NCBI RefSeq assembly: GCF_030142075.1
Contig: NZ_CP126241.1
Location: 2,418,001-2,482,000 of the forward strand
Reading direction: 5' to 3'
Source of the DNA: Arthrobacter sp. zg-Y20
GTDB lineage: Bacteria; Actinomycetota; Actinomycetes; Actinomycetales; Micrococcaceae
DNA length: 64,000 nucleotides
Part shown: piece by piece, positions 1 through 11,100 of the stretch
Layout of the letters: every line of letters starts with the position of its first letter
Numbering within the stretch: the first letter of the stretch is position 1
The notes under the pieces: model-generated
Database searches by the model: none
What the model was told of the DNA's origin: nothing
Seen by the model: only the letters and a program-made list of their open reading frames with translations
Position numbers and translations under genes: made by a program

Positions 1-312
1 GGCTACACCCTCATCCGCCGCGAGTACATGACGGCCATCGGTCCCGTGGACATCCTGGCCCGCGATTCCTCCGGTGCCACGGTGGCCGTGGAGCTCAAGC
101 GCCGCGGCGACATCGACGGCGTCGAGCAGCTGACCCGCTACCTTGAACTGCTCAACCGGGATCCGCTGCTGGCTCCGGTCAAGGGGATCTTCGCCGCCCA
201 GCAGATCAAGCCGCAGGCCCGGGTGCTGGCCGAAGACCGGGGCATCTCCTGCCTGACCCTGGACTACGATGCCATGCGCGGAGTGGATGACCGGGACTCC
301 CGTCTTTTCTGA
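1..312 (+). CDS. nucS: Endonuclease NucS, C-terminal part (5' end outside window)
   Basis: Only the last 103 codons are present; the frame is open to base 1. The visible part is the RecB-like nuclease domain of NucS/EndoMS, which cuts both strands at DNA mismatches and provides non-canonical mismatch repair in actinobacteria lacking MutS/MutL. The PD-(D/E)xK-type core is visible: Asp in GPVDILARD, then [10 protein letters not shown] carrying the Glu-x-Lys pair, followed by the helix [13 protein letters not shown]. The C-terminal sequence [10 protein letters not shown] and a short basic/acidic tail also fit the family. nagA follows about 50 bases downstream on the same strand but appears to have its own promoter. 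Family call is by recognition of these motifs; the N-terminal DNA-binding domain cannot be checked here. Confidence 0.88.
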   Translation, partial: GYTLIRREYMTAIGPVDILARDSSGATVAVELKRRGDIDGVEQLTRYLELLNRDPLLAPVKGIFAAQQIKPQARVLAEDRGISCLTLDYDAMRGVDDRDSRLF

Positions 313-353
313 GCCTGCAGTTGCGCTGCTGCCCCGCCGGCTCAGGGCATGCC

Positions 354-359
354 TAGAAT
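354..359 (+). promoter_or_regulatory. -10 hexamer (TAGAAT) directly ahead of nagA
   Basis: TAGAAT lies 6 bases before the nagA ATG. With a normal 6-7 base distance from -10 to transcription start, the transcript would begin at the start codon, so nagA is probably leaderless. There is no Shine-Dalgarno sequence between the hexamer and ATG. No convincing -35 is seen at 16-18 bases upstream. Confidence 0.45.
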
Positions 360-365
360 CGGTGC

Positions 366-1616
366 ATGACTCCTACTGCGCCTTCCGCCACCCGCGGCTA
401 TCTCCGGGGCACCGTCCTCACTCCCGACGAGCCGGTTTCCGACGGCGTGCTGGCCTTCGAGGGCGACCGGATTGTGTATGCCGGACCAGCGTCCGGATTT
501 GATGACGCCGGGTGGCCGGACCCGGTGGCGGTCCCCCCTGGTGCGCTGATCATTCCCGGCCTCGTGGACCTGCACTGCCACGGCGCCCTGGGCTCCGACT
601 TCGCCACCGCCGGCCCCGACGGGATCCGGCAGGCGGTATCCTTCCTGCACGCCTCGGGGACCACTTCCCTGCTGGCCAGCATGGTCACCGGATCCCGCCA
701 GTCCCTCCTGGCGGCCGCGGAGCGGCTGGGCGCCCTGGCCCGCGAGGGGCTCATTGCGGGCATCCACGCCGAGGGGCCCTTCCTCTCGCCGGTGCGCCGG
801 GGTGCGCAGGACCCCGAGTACCTGCTCGCTCCCGATCCGGATTTCGTGGATGCGCTGGTAGAGGCTTCCGACAGTGAGCTGGTGACCATGACCTACGCTC
901 CGGAGCTTCCAGGGGCCGAGGACCTGGTGGACCGGCTCATCCTGCGGGGCGTCACCCCCTCCCTGGGCCACACCGACGCCGACGACGCCACCGCCGCGGC
1001 GTCGCTTGCGTGGGCCCGTGACGAGATGGACGAGGCCGGGTTTGACGGCTACGCACCCCGCCCCACCGTGACGCACCTGTTCAACGGAATGCCGCCGCTC
1101 CACCACCGCTCCCCCGGGCCTGCCACTGCCTGCCTGCGGGCCGCACGGAAGGGCGACGCCGTGGTCGAGGTAATTGCCGACGGCGTGCACATGGACCCGG
1201 CCATGGTGCGGACCGTCTTCGAGCTGGCAGGCGCCGGCAACATAGCCCTGGTCAGTGATGCCATTGCAGCTACCGGTCTGCAGGACGGCAGCTACCGGCT
1301 GGGCAACCTGGCCGTGGAAGTCCGTGCCGGTACCGCCCGCCTGGCCGGGGGTGGATCAATTGCCGGCGGCACGGCCACCCTGCTGCAGTGCCTGCAGCGG
1401 ACCGTGGCTGCGGGCGTGCCGCTGCACGACGCCGTGCGCGCCGCAGCCGAGGTGCCTGCCGACGTGCTCCGGCTGGCGGACGAGGTTGGCGCACTTCGCC
1501 GGGGACTGCGCGCCGACGCACTGGTGCTTACACCCGATCTTCAGCTGCACGCGGTGCTGCGGCTCGGCTCCTGGCTGGACGCCCCGGAAACTCCGAAAAC
1601 TGGGAAAAATAGTTGA
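366..1616 (+). CDS. nagA: N-acetylglucosamine-6-phosphate deacetylase
   Basis: 416 residues, full length for the family. The enzyme deacetylates GlcNAc-6-phosphate to glucosamine-6-phosphate in cytoplasmic amino-sugar and cell-wall recycling. It is an amidohydrolase-fold protein: the metal-site motif DLHCHGALGSDF is near residue 75, followed by GIHAEGPFLSP (about residue 136, metal-binding Glu), SLGHTDAD (about 200), THLFNGMPPLHHR (about 237) and the catalytic Asp in LVSDAIAATG (about 298). The C-terminus (ADEVGALRRGLRADALVLTPDLQL) is the usual closing strand segment of the composite beta-domain. The ATG start is set by the adjacent -10 hexamer. It stands alone here; no nagB or sugar transporter is adjacent. 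Confidence 0.93.
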   Translation: MTPTAPSATRGYLRGTVLTPDEPVSDGVLAFEGDRIVYAGPASGFDDAGWPDPVAVPPGALIIPGLVDLHCHGALGSDFATAGPDGIRQAVSFLHASGTTSLLASMVTGSRQSLLAAAERLGALAREGLIAGIHAEGPFLSPVRRGAQDPEYLLAPDPDFVDALVEASDSELVTMTYAPELPGAEDLVDRLILRGVTPSLGHTDADDATAAASLAWARDEMDEAGFDGYAPRPTVTHLFNGMPPLHHRSPGPATACLRAARKGDAVVEVIADGVHMDPAMVRTVFELAGAGNIALVSDAIAATGLQDGSYRLGNLAVEVRAGTARLAGGGSIAGGTATLLQCLQRTVAAGVPLHDAVRAAAEVPADVLRLADEVGALRRGLRADALVLTPDLQLHAVLRLGSWLDAPETPKTGKNS

Positions 1617-1635
1617 AAATATTTCGTTTCCGGCA

Positions 1636-1824
1636 TTGACCCCGGAAATCGGTTATGCCACTCTATTACCAAGTCTTTGTGTAGGTGTATTTCATGCTCG
1701 CAAGACCGTTGCGAGCGAGAAGCTCCTCAAGGAACTGCTGAACGGCAAGAACTTGGGCTTTCTTGCTTCAGTAACATAACCCGGCACGAAGCGTGCAGGT
1801 AAGTTCCATTTATGAGGAGAAACA
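1636..1824 (+). promoter_or_regulatory. Promoter region and long 5' leader of the cold-shock gene
   Basis: About 208 bases separate nagA from the cold-shock gene and hold no ORF. A possible -35 TTGACC is at 1636-1641, with TATTAC/TCTATT-like -10 candidates near 1662-1669; the spacing is loose. The remaining 150 or so bases would form a long leader, as is typical of cspA-type mRNAs whose leader folds differently at low temperature. The end of the leader has a strong ribosome site, GAGGAGAAACA, just before ATG 1825. Leader function is inferred from the family, not shown by the sequence. Confidence 0.35.
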
Positions 1825-2028
1825 ATGGCTCAGGGTACCGTCAAATGGTTTAACGCCGAAAAGGGCTTCGGCTTCATCACCCCGGACGACTCCGACGGCG
1901 ACGTCTTCGTCCACTACTCCGAAATCCAGACCAACGGATTCAAGACCCTCGACGAGAACCAGCGCGTTTCCTTTGAAATCGGCCAGGGCGCCAAGGGCCC
2001 CCAGGCCACCGGCGTCACCGCCCTCTAA
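1825..2028 (+). CDS. cspA: Cold-shock protein, CspA family
   Basis: 67 residues, the standard size of a single cold-shock domain. These proteins bind single-stranded RNA/DNA and act as RNA chaperones. RNP1 (KGFGFITPD, residues about 13-21) and RNP2 (DVFVHYSEI, about 28-36) are intact, with the aromatic residues that stack on nucleobases. The N-terminal [17 protein letters not shown] is the classic opening. Start is fixed by the GAGGAG ribosome site. A 46-bp palindromic terminator follows 33 bases after the stop. Which of several possible Csp paralogues of the genome this is cannot be told here. Confidence 0.95.
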   Translation: MAQGTVKWFNAEKGFGFITPDDSDGDVFVHYSEIQTNGFKTLDENQRVSFEIGQGAKGPQATGVTAL

Positions 2029-2061
2029 GGACCGCGTCCCCTTCGGGACAACAGTTTTGCA

Positions 2062-2107
2062 GAAAACGTAAAAGCCCCCGGCAGCTGCCGGGGGCTTTTA
2101 CGTTTTC
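2062..2107. terminator. Bidirectional terminator, 46-bp perfect palindrome
   Basis: The sequence is a perfect inverted repeat with no unpaired spacer, centred between 2084 and 2085. Each arm reads GAAAACGTAAAAGCCCCCGG plus CAG. A GC core is flanked by A-runs on one side and T-runs on the other on both strands. It lies between convergent cspA (+) and murA (-), so it can end transcription from both sides. Confidence 0.9.
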
Positions 2108-2120
2108 GAGGATTCGTCCT

Positions 2121-3386
2121 TTATCCGCGGCGGCGCACCACATTGGCGCCCAGGCCGCGAAGGTTTTCCATAAAGTTCTCATAGCCGCGGTCGATATGCT
2201 CCACGCCGCGCACCTCGGTAGTTCCGTCTGCCGCAAGACCGGCAATAACCAGCGCAGCTCCGGCACGAATGTCATTGGCGACAACCGGCGCAGCGGAAAG
2301 CATCGGCACGCCCTGGATAAGGGCGTGGTGGCCGTCCAGCCGGACCACTGCCCCCAACCGGGCCAATTCCGACGTAAAGCCCCAGCGCGCTTCAAACACA
2401 TTCTCCGTCACCATTCCCGAACCGGCTGACACCGCGTTCAGGGCCACCACAAACGGTTGCAGATCGGTGGGGAAACCCGGATAAGGCAGGGTCGATACAT
2501 TGATCGGTTCCGGCGTGGCCGGACCCTTCACGGAGAACCAGTCCTCCCCCGTGCTGACCTCGCAGCCGGCCTGGACCAGTTTGTCCAGCACCACGGCCAG
2601 AGCCGATGCATCTGCGGACCGTACTTCGATTTCGCCCCCGGTGATCGCCGCCGCAAACGCCCACGTTCCGGCAACAATCCGGTCCGGCACGGTGCGGTGG
2701 ACCACAGGATGCAGTGCGTCGACGCCCTCGATGACCAGCGTGTTGGTACCCACGCCGGTGATCCGGGCACCCATCGCATTGAGCATCTGCGCAATGTCAC
2801 TGATCTCCGGTTCGCGCGCAGCGTTGTCGATCACCGTGCGTCCGCGGGCCAGGGTGGCTGCCATCATCAGGTTTTCCGTGGCACCCACGCTGGGGAAGTC
2901 CAGGATGTGAGCCGCGCCATGCAGGCCTTCCGGCACCGACGCCACCAGGTAGCCGTGGTCTATCCCGATCGAGGCGCCCATCAGCTCGAGTCCGGAACGG
3001 TGCATGTCCAGTCCGCGGGAACCGATGGCGTCGCCGCCGGGCAACGCCACCTCGGCGCGCCGGCACCGGGCCACCAGCGGGCCAAGTACGGAAATGGAGG
3101 CCCGCATGGCACGGACCAGGTCATAGTCGGCCTGGTGGCCCAGCTCCCGGGGCACATCCACCGCCACGGACGCGGCGTCGACGTCGTAGTCCACTGTGCA
3201 GCCCAGCCGGCGCAGCAATTCGGCCATGATCCAGACGTCCTGGATGTTGGGCACGTTGGTGATGACCGACCGCCCCTGCGCGAGCAGGGTTGCGGCCATC
3301 AATTTCAGGACGCTGTTCTTCGCGCCGGGAACAGTGACGGCGCCGCGCAGGGTGGACGGACCGGTAACAACAATGACGTCTTCCAT
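2121..3386 (-). CDS. murA: UDP-N-acetylglucosamine 1-carboxyvinyltransferase
   Basis: 421 residues. Transfers enolpyruvate from PEP to UDP-GlcNAc, the first committed step of peptidoglycan synthesis, in the cytoplasm. The N-terminus [18 protein letters not shown] carries the Lys-Asn substrate-binding pair (K23, N24). The catalytic loop reads [15 protein letters not shown]: the position that is Cys115 in E. coli is Asp119 here. MurA enzymes with Asp at this site, as in Mycobacterium tuberculosis, are active but do not form the fosfomycin adduct. The C-terminal IPA-fold half ([11 protein letters not shown], then [19 protein letters not shown]) is complete. It lies downstream of the ATP synthase operon on the same strand but behind a hairpin and with its own -10, so it is probably a separate unit. 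Confidence 0.95.
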   Translation of the reverse strand: MEDVIVVTGPSTLRGAVTVPGAKNSVLKLMAATLLAQGRSVITNVPNIQDVWIMAELLRRLGCTVDYDVDAASVAVDVPRELGHQADYDLVRAMRASISVLGPLVARCRRAEVALPGGDAIGSRGLDMHRSGLELMGASIGIDHGYLVASVPEGLHGAAHILDFPSVGATENLMMAATLARGRTVIDNAAREPEISDIAQMLNAMGARITGVGTNTLVIEGVDALHPVVHRTVPDRIVAGTWAFAAAITGGEIEVRSADASALAVVLDKLVQAGCEVSTGEDWFSVKGPATPEPINVSTLPYPGFPTDLQPFVVALNAVSAGSGMVTENVFEARWGFTSELARLGAVVRLDGHHALIQGVPMLSAAPVVANDIRAGAALVIAGLAADGTTEVRGVEHIDRGYENFMENLRGLGANVVRRRG

Positions 3387-3392
3387 TACTCC

Positions 3393-3398
3393 ATTCTA
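3393..3398 (-). promoter_or_regulatory. -10 hexamer (TAGAAT) directly ahead of murA
   Basis: On the minus strand TAGAAT is followed by GGAGTA and then the murA ATG, a 6-base gap. This is the same arrangement as at nagA. The GGAG in the gap is only two bases from ATG, too close for a usual ribosome site, so a leaderless transcript is the simpler reading. Confidence 0.45.
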
Positions 3399-3447
3399 GG
3401 TGGAGCCGGCGCACCGTCCGGGCCGCCAACAGTGCCCGGACAGCACA

Positions 3448-3475
3448 AAAGGCACAGGGGAATCCCTGTGCCTTT
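3448..3475 (-). terminator. Terminator after the atp/DUF2550 unit
   Basis: A 12-bp perfect stem, AAAGGCACAGGG / CCCTGTGCCTTT, with a 4-base loop. On the minus strand the 3' arm ends in CTTTTG, a short T-run. It lies 27 bases after the DUF2550 stop codon, at the end of the operon that starts near 11.9 kb. Confidence 0.75.
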
Positions 3476-3501
3476 GATGCTTGGGCTTTGGCCGGCCGGT
3501 G

Positions 3502-3930
3502 CTACCGCCAGGTGCCGATGCCAACTACGGGGCCGGCTTCGATCCAGGACGACAGTCCGGTGTAGGCCTCATAGTTCATGGCCACCAGGACAGCGCTGCC
3601 CTCGTAATTCAGCCGTACCACTACGGCGCCCGGCTGGATGCGTGCGCGCTCGGCCTCGGTGGGTTCGCGCCAGCCGCCCATTTCCAGCGAACTGCGCAGG
3701 AAACGGTAGGGCGGGCGCGGACTCAGTGATACGAGCCGCAGCCACTCCAAGTGGGTGTCCGTATAACGGCAAACCCCCATCCGCCACCCGCCGGGCGGGA
3801 AGCAGATGGAGGCATCAAGAGTCCCCAGGGTGCGCCGCAGCTGACTGCGGCGCACCCAGAAAAGCAGTACTGCGAGGACAAGCAGCCCGAACAGGGCAGC
3901 CAGCGCAATGAACACGTAAGAACCGTCCAT
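3502..3930 (-). CDS. DUF2550 family membrane-anchored protein
   Basis: 142 residues. One N-terminal transmembrane helix (about residues 5-25, YVFIALAALFGLLVLAVLLFW) followed by RRSQLRR and a soluble domain with GGWRMGVCRYTDTHLEWLRLVSLSPRP. This fits DUF2550, a short actinobacterial protein usually encoded directly behind atpC, as here (9 bases after atpC). Its function is unknown; the constant position suggests a link with membrane energetics or merely shared transcription. The arrangement predicts the soluble part on the cytoplasmic side by the positive-inside rule. Confidence 0.8.
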   Translation of the reverse strand: MDGSYVFIALAALFGLLVLAVLLFWVRRSQLRRTLGTLDASICFPPGGWRMGVCRYTDTHLEWLRLVSLSPRPPYRFLRSSLEMGGWREPTEAERARIQPGAVVVRLNYEGSAVLVAMNYEAYTGLSSWIEAGPVVGIGTWR

Positions 3931-3939
3931 TGGTGGGGG

Positions 3940-4233
3940 TCAGCGGATCCCGGCGGTTGCTTCGTTGGTCACCTTCGCATTGTCGGCCACAATGACCACG
4001 CGGTTGTTGTCCACGGAGAAGAAACCACCGTCGACGCTCACCTCAATGCGGGAGCCGGAAACCGGCTCAATGGCCAGTCCACCCTCAGCAAGGATAGCCA
4101 GCACCGGCGAGTGGCCGGGAAGGATCCCGATCTCGCCGTCGCTGGTGCGGGCCTTGACCATCTTCGCCGCACCGGACCACACGAAGTGGTCGGCTGCGAC
4201 AATCTCAACCTGGAGTTCAGCAGTGTCCGCCAT
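3940..4233 (-). CDS. atpC: ATP synthase F1, epsilon subunit
   Basis: 97 residues from ATG 4233, reading MADTAELQVEIVAADHFVWSG. This is the short actinobacterial form: the beta-sandwich domain is present (GEIGILPGHSPVLAIL; FSVDNNRVVIVADNA), but the usual C-terminal two-helix inhibitory hairpin is largely absent. A longer reading from 4272 would add 13 residues unlike the family and would overlap atpD, so the inner ATG is preferred. It lies 5 bases after atpD. Epsilon couples rotation of gamma and the c-ring and modulates ATP hydrolysis. Confidence 0.9.
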   Translation of the reverse strand: MADTAELQVEIVAADHFVWSGAAKMVKARTSDGEIGILPGHSPVLAILAEGGLAIEPVSGSRIEVSVDGGFFSVDNNRVVIVADNAKVTNEATAGIR

Positions 4234-4238
4234 GGGGC

Positions 4239-5720
<1,482 letters not shown>

Positions 5721-5782
5721 TTAGATGGCGTGTGGACTAAGTTTTGTTTTGCGTTGGAGCTTCTTGCGGCGGTTGCTGCTGG

Positions 5783-6676
5783 TTAGGACGCGCTGAGCGC
5801 GTCTGCTCCGGCGACAATCTCCGAAAGCTCCTGGGTGATTTCAGCCTGACGGGCGTTGTTGCGAAGTCGCGTGTACTTCTTGATCAGGTCCGTGGCGTTA
5901 TCCCCTGCGGCCTTCATGGCGCGCTGGCGGGCGGCAAGCTCGGAAGCTGCGGCCTGGAGCATGGCTGCGAAGATGCGCGACTCGATGTAGCGCGGCAGCA
6001 GTGCGTCCAGGACCTTTTCCGGCTCGGGCTCGTATTCGTAGAGAGGCAGGAACTCAGCGGTTGACTGGGCTTCTTCCTCTACTACCTCCAGCGGCAGCAG
6101 TCGGATGACCGCAGGTTCCTGAATAACCATGGACTTGAAGCGCGTGTACACGATGTGGATTTCGTCCACGCCGCCGTCTTCGTAGGCCGTATTGAAGTCA
6201 TCGAGGAGTGCCTTGCCGATTTCTCGGGCTGTTTCGAACTCGGGTGCGTCGGTACCGCCGGTCCAAACCCGTTCCACGGAACGGTTGCGGAAGTCGTAGT
6301 ACGCCTGCGCCTTGCGTCCGACAAGGTAGGTCTTAACTTCCTTGCCCTCTTCACGGAGCAATTCATTAAGTGCTTCGCCCTGCTTGAGGACACCGGCGGA
6401 GTATGATCCGGCAAGACCGCGGTCGGAGGTCATGATGACCACGGCTGCGCGCCGGATCTGCTCCGGTTCGGTGGTCAGCGGATGATCGATCTCCGACTGG
6501 GATGCCACAGCAGAAACGGCACGGGTGATCGCATTGGAGTAAGGCAGTGACGCAGCCACACGGGTGCGCGCCTTTCCAATGCGAGAGGCAGCAATCAGCT
6601 CCATCGCCTTGAAGATCTTCTGCATCGACGTGGTCGACGCGATCTTCTGGCGGTAGACCCGAATTTGGGCTCCCAT
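5783..6676 (-). CDS. atpG: ATP synthase F1, gamma subunit
   Basis: 297 residues; central rotor shaft linking F1 catalysis with the c-ring. The N-terminal coiled-coil helix ([36 protein letters not shown]) and the C-terminal helix ([48 protein letters not shown]) form the antiparallel shaft and are typical. In between lies the Rossmann-like globular domain with [14 protein letters not shown]. The stop is followed by a normal gap before atpD; the start has GAAAGGAAA upstream. Confidence 0.96.
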   Translation of the reverse strand: MGAQIRVYRQKIASTTSMQKIFKAMELIAASRIGKARTRVAASLPYSNAITRAVSAVASQSEIDHPLTTEPEQIRRAAVVIMTSDRGLAGSYSAGVLKQGEALNELLREEGKEVKTYLVGRKAQAYYDFRNRSVERVWTGGTDAPEFETAREIGKALLDDFNTAYEDGGVDEIHIVYTRFKSMVIQEPAVIRLLPLEVVEEEAQSTAEFLPLYEYEPEPEKVLDALLPRYIESRIFAAMLQAAASELAARQRAMKAAGDNATDLIKKYTRLRNNARQAEITQELSEIVAGADALSAS

Positions 6677-6774
6677 ACTTTTCCTTTCAGTTCCTAGCGT
6701 TCGAACTAGGGGCTAAGGCAAGGGCCAAGGGTCCGCTGCCGGGCGGTGTGCCCGGCAGCGGAGGTCCAAAGCCG

Positions 6775-8412
6775 TTAGCGCTTCTGCTTGACGATCTTTT
6801 CCTGGTCTACGGCTTCCCCGTCCAAGGCGGAGGTTTCTTCGTGGCCGGCGGCAACCATGCGGTTGTCACCTTCGCCGAAGAAGCCCTGCTTGAAGTTGGT
6901 GATGAGGGTCTTCATCTCATCAACCGTGGAGTCCTCGAGCTTGTTCGTCTCGGCCAGGACGGTCATGACGGACGAGGAGTGGCGTACGTGCTCCAGGAAC
7001 TCGGCCTCGAAGCGGCGGACGTCCTCAACGGGAACGTCGTCCAGGTAGCCGTTGGTGCCCATCCAGATCGATACGACCTGGTCTTCCACCGGGTACGGGG
7101 CGTACTGGCCCTGCTTGAGCAGTTCCATCAGGCGTGCGCCGCGGGTCAGCTGCTGGCGGGAAGCCGCATCCAGGTCCGAAGCGAACATGGCGAATGCCTG
7201 CATGTCGCGGTACTGGGCCAGTTCCAGCTTCAACGTACCGGAGACCTTCTTCATGGCCTTCTGCTGTGCGGCGCCACCAACACGCGACACGGAGATACCG
7301 ACGTCGACGGCGGGGCGCTGGTTGGCGTTGAAGAGGTCCGACTGGAGGAAGATCTGGCCGTCAGTGATGGAGATGACGTTGGTCGGGATGTAGGCCGAGA
7401 CGTCATTTGCCTTGGTCTCGATGATCGGCAGGCCGGTCATCGAGCCTGCACCGAGCTCGTCGGAGAGCTTGGCACAACGCTCCAGCAGGCGGGAGTGCAA
7501 GTAGAAGACGTCGCCCGGGTAGGCTTCGCGTCCCGGCGGACGGCGCAGCAGCAGCGACACGGCGCGGTAGGCTTCGGCCTGCTTGGAGAGATCATCAAAG
7601 ATGATCAGGACGTGCTTGCCGCCGTACATCCAGTGCTGGCCGATGGCCGAACCGGCGTACGGTGCCAGGTACTTGAAGCCGGCCGGGTCGGATGCCGGAG
7701 AGGCCACAATGGTGGTGTACTCCATGGCGCCCTTGTCTTCCAGCGTGCGCTTGATTTCAGCGACGGTGGAAGCCTTCTGACCGATGGCGACGTAGATGCA
7801 GCGAACCTGCTTCTGCACGTCGCCGGAGTCCCAGTTGGCCTTCTGGTTCAGGATGGTGTCCACGGCAATGGCGGTCTTACCCGTCTTGCGGTCACCAATG
7901 ATCAGCTGGCGCTGTCCGCGGCCGATCGGGATCATGGCGTCGATTGCCTTGAGGCCGGTCTGGAGCGGCTCATGGACCGACTTGCGCTGGGTAACGCCCG
8001 GTGCCTGGAGTTCCAGGGCACGGCGTGCCTCGGCCTGGATCGGGCCCAGGTCATCCATGGGCTCGCCCAGCGGGTCGACAACGCGGCCCAGGAAGGCATC
8101 GCCTACGGGTACGGACAGGACTTCACCGGTGCGGTGAACTTCCTGGCCTTCTTCGATACCGGCAAAGTCGCCAAGTACAACGACACCGATTTCACGGGTG
8201 TCAAGGTTCTGGGCCAGGCCCAGCGTGCCGTCCTCGAACCGAAGCAGCTCATTCGCCATAACGGAGGGCAGGCCCTCCACACGGGCAATGCCGTCGCTGG
8301 CGGTGGTTACGCGGCCAACTTCAACGCGCTCTGCGTTTCCGGGTTCGTAGGACGCCGCGAATTCATTCAACGCATTACGGACGTCGTCGGCGTTGATGGT
8401 CAATTCGGCCAT
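6775..8412 (-). CDS. atpA: ATP synthase F1, alpha subunit
   Basis: 545 residues from ATG 8412 ([22 protein letters not shown]). Non-catalytic nucleotide-binding subunit alternating with beta. P-loop GDRKTGKTA near residues 169-177; the Arg finger lies in [11 protein letters not shown] about residue 365. An upstream in-frame start at 8478 would add 22 residues ([13 protein letters not shown]) foreign to the family, while AGGAGA lies ahead of 8412. Both the N-terminal delta-binding segment and the C-terminal domain are complete. The C-terminal extension ends in a charged tail ([17 protein letters not shown]) typical of actinobacterial alpha subunits. Confidence 0.96.
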   Translation of the reverse strand: MAELTINADDVRNALNEFAASYEPGNAERVEVGRVTTASDGIARVEGLPSVMANELLRFEDGTLGLAQNLDTREIGVVVLGDFAGIEEGQEVHRTGEVLSVPVGDAFLGRVVDPLGEPMDDLGPIQAEARRALELQAPGVTQRKSVHEPLQTGLKAIDAMIPIGRGQRQLIIGDRKTGKTAIAVDTILNQKANWDSGDVQKQVRCIYVAIGQKASTVAEIKRTLEDKGAMEYTTIVASPASDPAGFKYLAPYAGSAIGQHWMYGGKHVLIIFDDLSKQAEAYRAVSLLLRRPPGREAYPGDVFYLHSRLLERCAKLSDELGAGSMTGLPIIETKANDVSAYIPTNVISITDGQIFLQSDLFNANQRPAVDVGISVSRVGGAAQQKAMKKVSGTLKLELAQYRDMQAFAMFASDLDAASRQQLTRGARLMELLKQGQYAPYPVEDQVVSIWMGTNGYLDDVPVEDVRRFEAEFLEHVRHSSSVMTVLAETNKLEDSTVDEMKTLITNFKQGFFGEGDNRMVAAGHEETSALDGEAVDQEKIVKQKR

Positions 8413-8511
8413 CTGCAGTCCCTGCTCTCCTATGTTGTGATCATCGCTTGAAAGCCGATGACCGTGATTGGTACTCAATTGTTTCTCCGGCCGTTTCCGG
8501 CCGTGACGTGA

Positions 8512-9326
8512 CTAGACAGCGAGCTTTCGGCGAAGTTCAGTCAGGCGTGTTGCAACGGTGGAATCAACTACTTCATCCCCCACTGTGACACGGATGCCGC
8601 CCAGAATCGCCGGGTCCACGTTGACGTTGATCTTCAGCTCGCGGCCATACAGTCCGTTGAGAGAGGACTGCAGACGCTTCTGCTGTTCCTGCGTCAGCGG
8701 ACGGCTGGACTGCACTTCGGCAATCCACCGCTGCTGCCGGGCAGCTACCAGTTCCATGAAGCGGGTGACCAGTGCCGAGGGCCGCAGGCCGCGCGGGGCG
8801 GTCACTGCCTGCCTGATCAGCACCTTTGCTTCAGCGCCCGCGCCCGGTACCAGCTTCAGCGCCAGTTCGGAACGCGCTGCGGCCGAAGCCTGCGGTTCCT
8901 GCAGGGCACGCTGCACCTCATGGTTGGCTGCAACGGCCTGGTTGAAGCGGAACAGTTCGCTTTCCAGGGCCTCGAGCCCGGCCAGGCCGGGACCCTTGTT
9001 TTCCGCTACAGCGGAAACAACCGTTGCACCCAGGGTTTCCAGGGCATCGCCGAGGTCACGCGCAGTGCGCCACCGCGACTCCACCAGAGAAGCAACAAGC
9101 TGCTCGGCGCTGGTCGAAACCTTGCCGCCTACCAGCTTCGAGACCAGGGCTGCCTTGGCGGAGGCTTCACGAGCCGGATCCGTCAGTGCGCGGACCAGAC
9201 CGGCGTCGCTGTCCAGCAGGCCAAGAATTCCAAAGAGTTCCTCTGCCAGGGACGCAGTGGCGCCGGGAAGCATGCCTTCCAGCTTCGTCTGTGCCGCGGC
9301 CAGGGACTCGCTCGATATACCTGCCA

Positions 9327-9327
<1 letters not shown>
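8512..9327 (-). CDS. atpH: ATP synthase F1, delta subunit
   Basis: 271 residues, longer than the about 180 residues of E. coli delta, as is usual in actinobacteria. The C-terminal half carries the OSCP/delta signature: EVQSSRPLTQEQQKRLQSSLNGLYGRELKINVNVDPAILGGIRVTVGDEVVDSTV. It is part of the peripheral stalk joining F1 to subunit b. Its ATG shares one base with the TAA of atpF, so the two are translationally coupled. The N-terminal extension relative to E. coli has an all-helical composition. Confidence 0.94.
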
Positions 9328-9890
<563 letters not shown>

Positions 9891-9919
9891 CTACTTGGTT
9901 AGGAAAATACGCGCTGAAG

Positions 9920-10138
9920 TTAGCTGAGGACGAACGCGAAAACCAGACCAAGGATAGCCAGTGCTTCAGTCAGTGCCAGGCCCAGGAAGGCGATGGGCTG
10001 CAGGACGCGCTGGGCTTCCGGCTGACGGGCTACACCGTTGATGTAGGCAGCGAAGACCAGACCCACGCCGATGGCGCCGCCGATGGCGGACAGACCGTAG
10101 CCGACGAGGTTGATGTTGCCGTTGATTTCACCAATCAT
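9920..10138 (-). CDS. atpE: ATP synthase Fo, subunit c
   Basis: 72 residues from ATG 10138, the proton-carrying ring subunit. Two membrane helices (about 8-33 and 47-70) are joined by the polar loop ARQP (37-40), which contacts gamma/epsilon. The proton-binding carboxylate is Glu58 in [10 protein letters not shown]. No Na+-binding signature is evident, so H+ coupling is expected. A longer reading from a TTG at 10156 would place the ribosome site AAAGGAAC inside the coding region, so the inner ATG is preferred. Confidence 0.96.
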   Translation of the reverse strand: MIGEINGNINLVGYGLSAIGGAIGVGLVFAAYINGVARQPEAQRVLQPIAFLGLALTEALAILGLVFAFVLS

Positions 10139-10211
10139 TTGGCTTGTTCCTTTCAAGATGCCCCGGAGGGCAGGTTGTGTGGTTCAGGGGTTTCCCCCGG
10201 AGAGGGGAGGT

Positions 10212-11015
10212 TTAGTGTTCCTCGGCGATTGAGCCTTGGATGTAGATCGCGGTCAGCAGGGTAAAGACGTAGGCCTGCAGGACCTGGATCAAGACTTCGA
10301 ACAGGAACATAGCGACGCCGCCGATCAGGGTGAGAGCACCCAGCGGCTTCAGCAGTCCCTCAGCCTCGAGCAGCAGGAACGAGGTTCCGGCACCCGCCAG
10401 CATGATGATGAGGTGGCCCGACAGCATGGTTGCGAAGAGTCGCAGGCTGTGCGTGATCGGACGGACCAGGAAGGTGGAGATGATTTCGATCAGCACCACG
10501 AGGGGCAGGATGGCAATCGGCACGCCGGACGGAACCGTGGCGTACTTGAAGTAGGCAATGCCGTGCTTCTTGATGCCGAGGATGATCCAGGTGAAGTACA
10601 CGATGCCGGCCAGGGCGTAAGCCGTGCCCACGTGGGACGTGGTCGGCAGCTGCGCCAGCGGGATGCTGCCCCAGAGGTTGTTGATCAGGATGAAGAAGAA
10701 GAGCGAGAACAGCAGCGGGGTGAAGGCCTTGAAGTCCTTTTCACCGATGATGTCCCGGCCGATCGAGTTGCGAACGAAGTTGTAGCTCCACTCGCCCAGG
10801 AACTGCAGCCGGCCCGGGACCATCTGGCCCTTTCGGGCAGCGGCTACGAAGAACCATCCGAGAATGAGGACGGAAAGGAGGATAAGCAGCATCTGCTTAC
10901 CAAATCCTTCTCCACTTTCGGCGCCCCAGGGAAGGATCTCAGGGAGGTGCATGTCTTCGAGGGTGGGTGGAACGAATCCCTCGTCATTGGAGGCGGGAAG
11001 CGCAAGCGCGATCAA
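10212..11015 (-). CDS. atpB: ATP synthase Fo, subunit a
   Basis: 267 residues, integral membrane stator subunit that forms the proton half-channels. The essential Arg lies in LVRPITHSLRLFATMLSGHLIIML (helix 4). Several hydrophobic helices follow through EVLIQVLQAYVFTLLTAIYIQGS. The start codon is TTG at 11015; it is chosen because AGAGAGGAAA sits 4 bases upstream on the minus strand. An inner ATG (MHLPEILPWG) is possible but would lose the ribosome site. First of the eight core subunit genes. Confidence 0.93.
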   Translation of the reverse strand: MIALALPASNDEGFVPPTLEDMHLPEILPWGAESGEGFGKQMLLILLSVLILGWFFVAAARKGQMVPGRLQFLGEWSYNFVRNSIGRDIIGEKDFKAFTPLLFSLFFFILINNLWGSIPLAQLPTTSHVGTAYALAGIVYFTWIILGIKKHGIAYFKYATVPSGVPIAILPLVVLIEIISTFLVRPITHSLRLFATMLSGHLIIMLAGAGTSFLLLEAEGLLKPLGALTLIGGVAMFLFEVLIQVLQAYVFTLLTAIYIQGSIAEEH

Positions 11016-11100
11016 CGCGTTTCCTCTCTGCTGTGTCCATCGTTGGGCATATCATTGGCGGGCACGCGCGAGGTGCGCCCTCTAAACAGGTTTTGTGAAA

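Noticed and set aside
6748-8451. 567-codon plus-strand open frame opposite atpA
   Set aside because: Antisense shadow of a highly conserved gene caused by high GC; product shows no family features.
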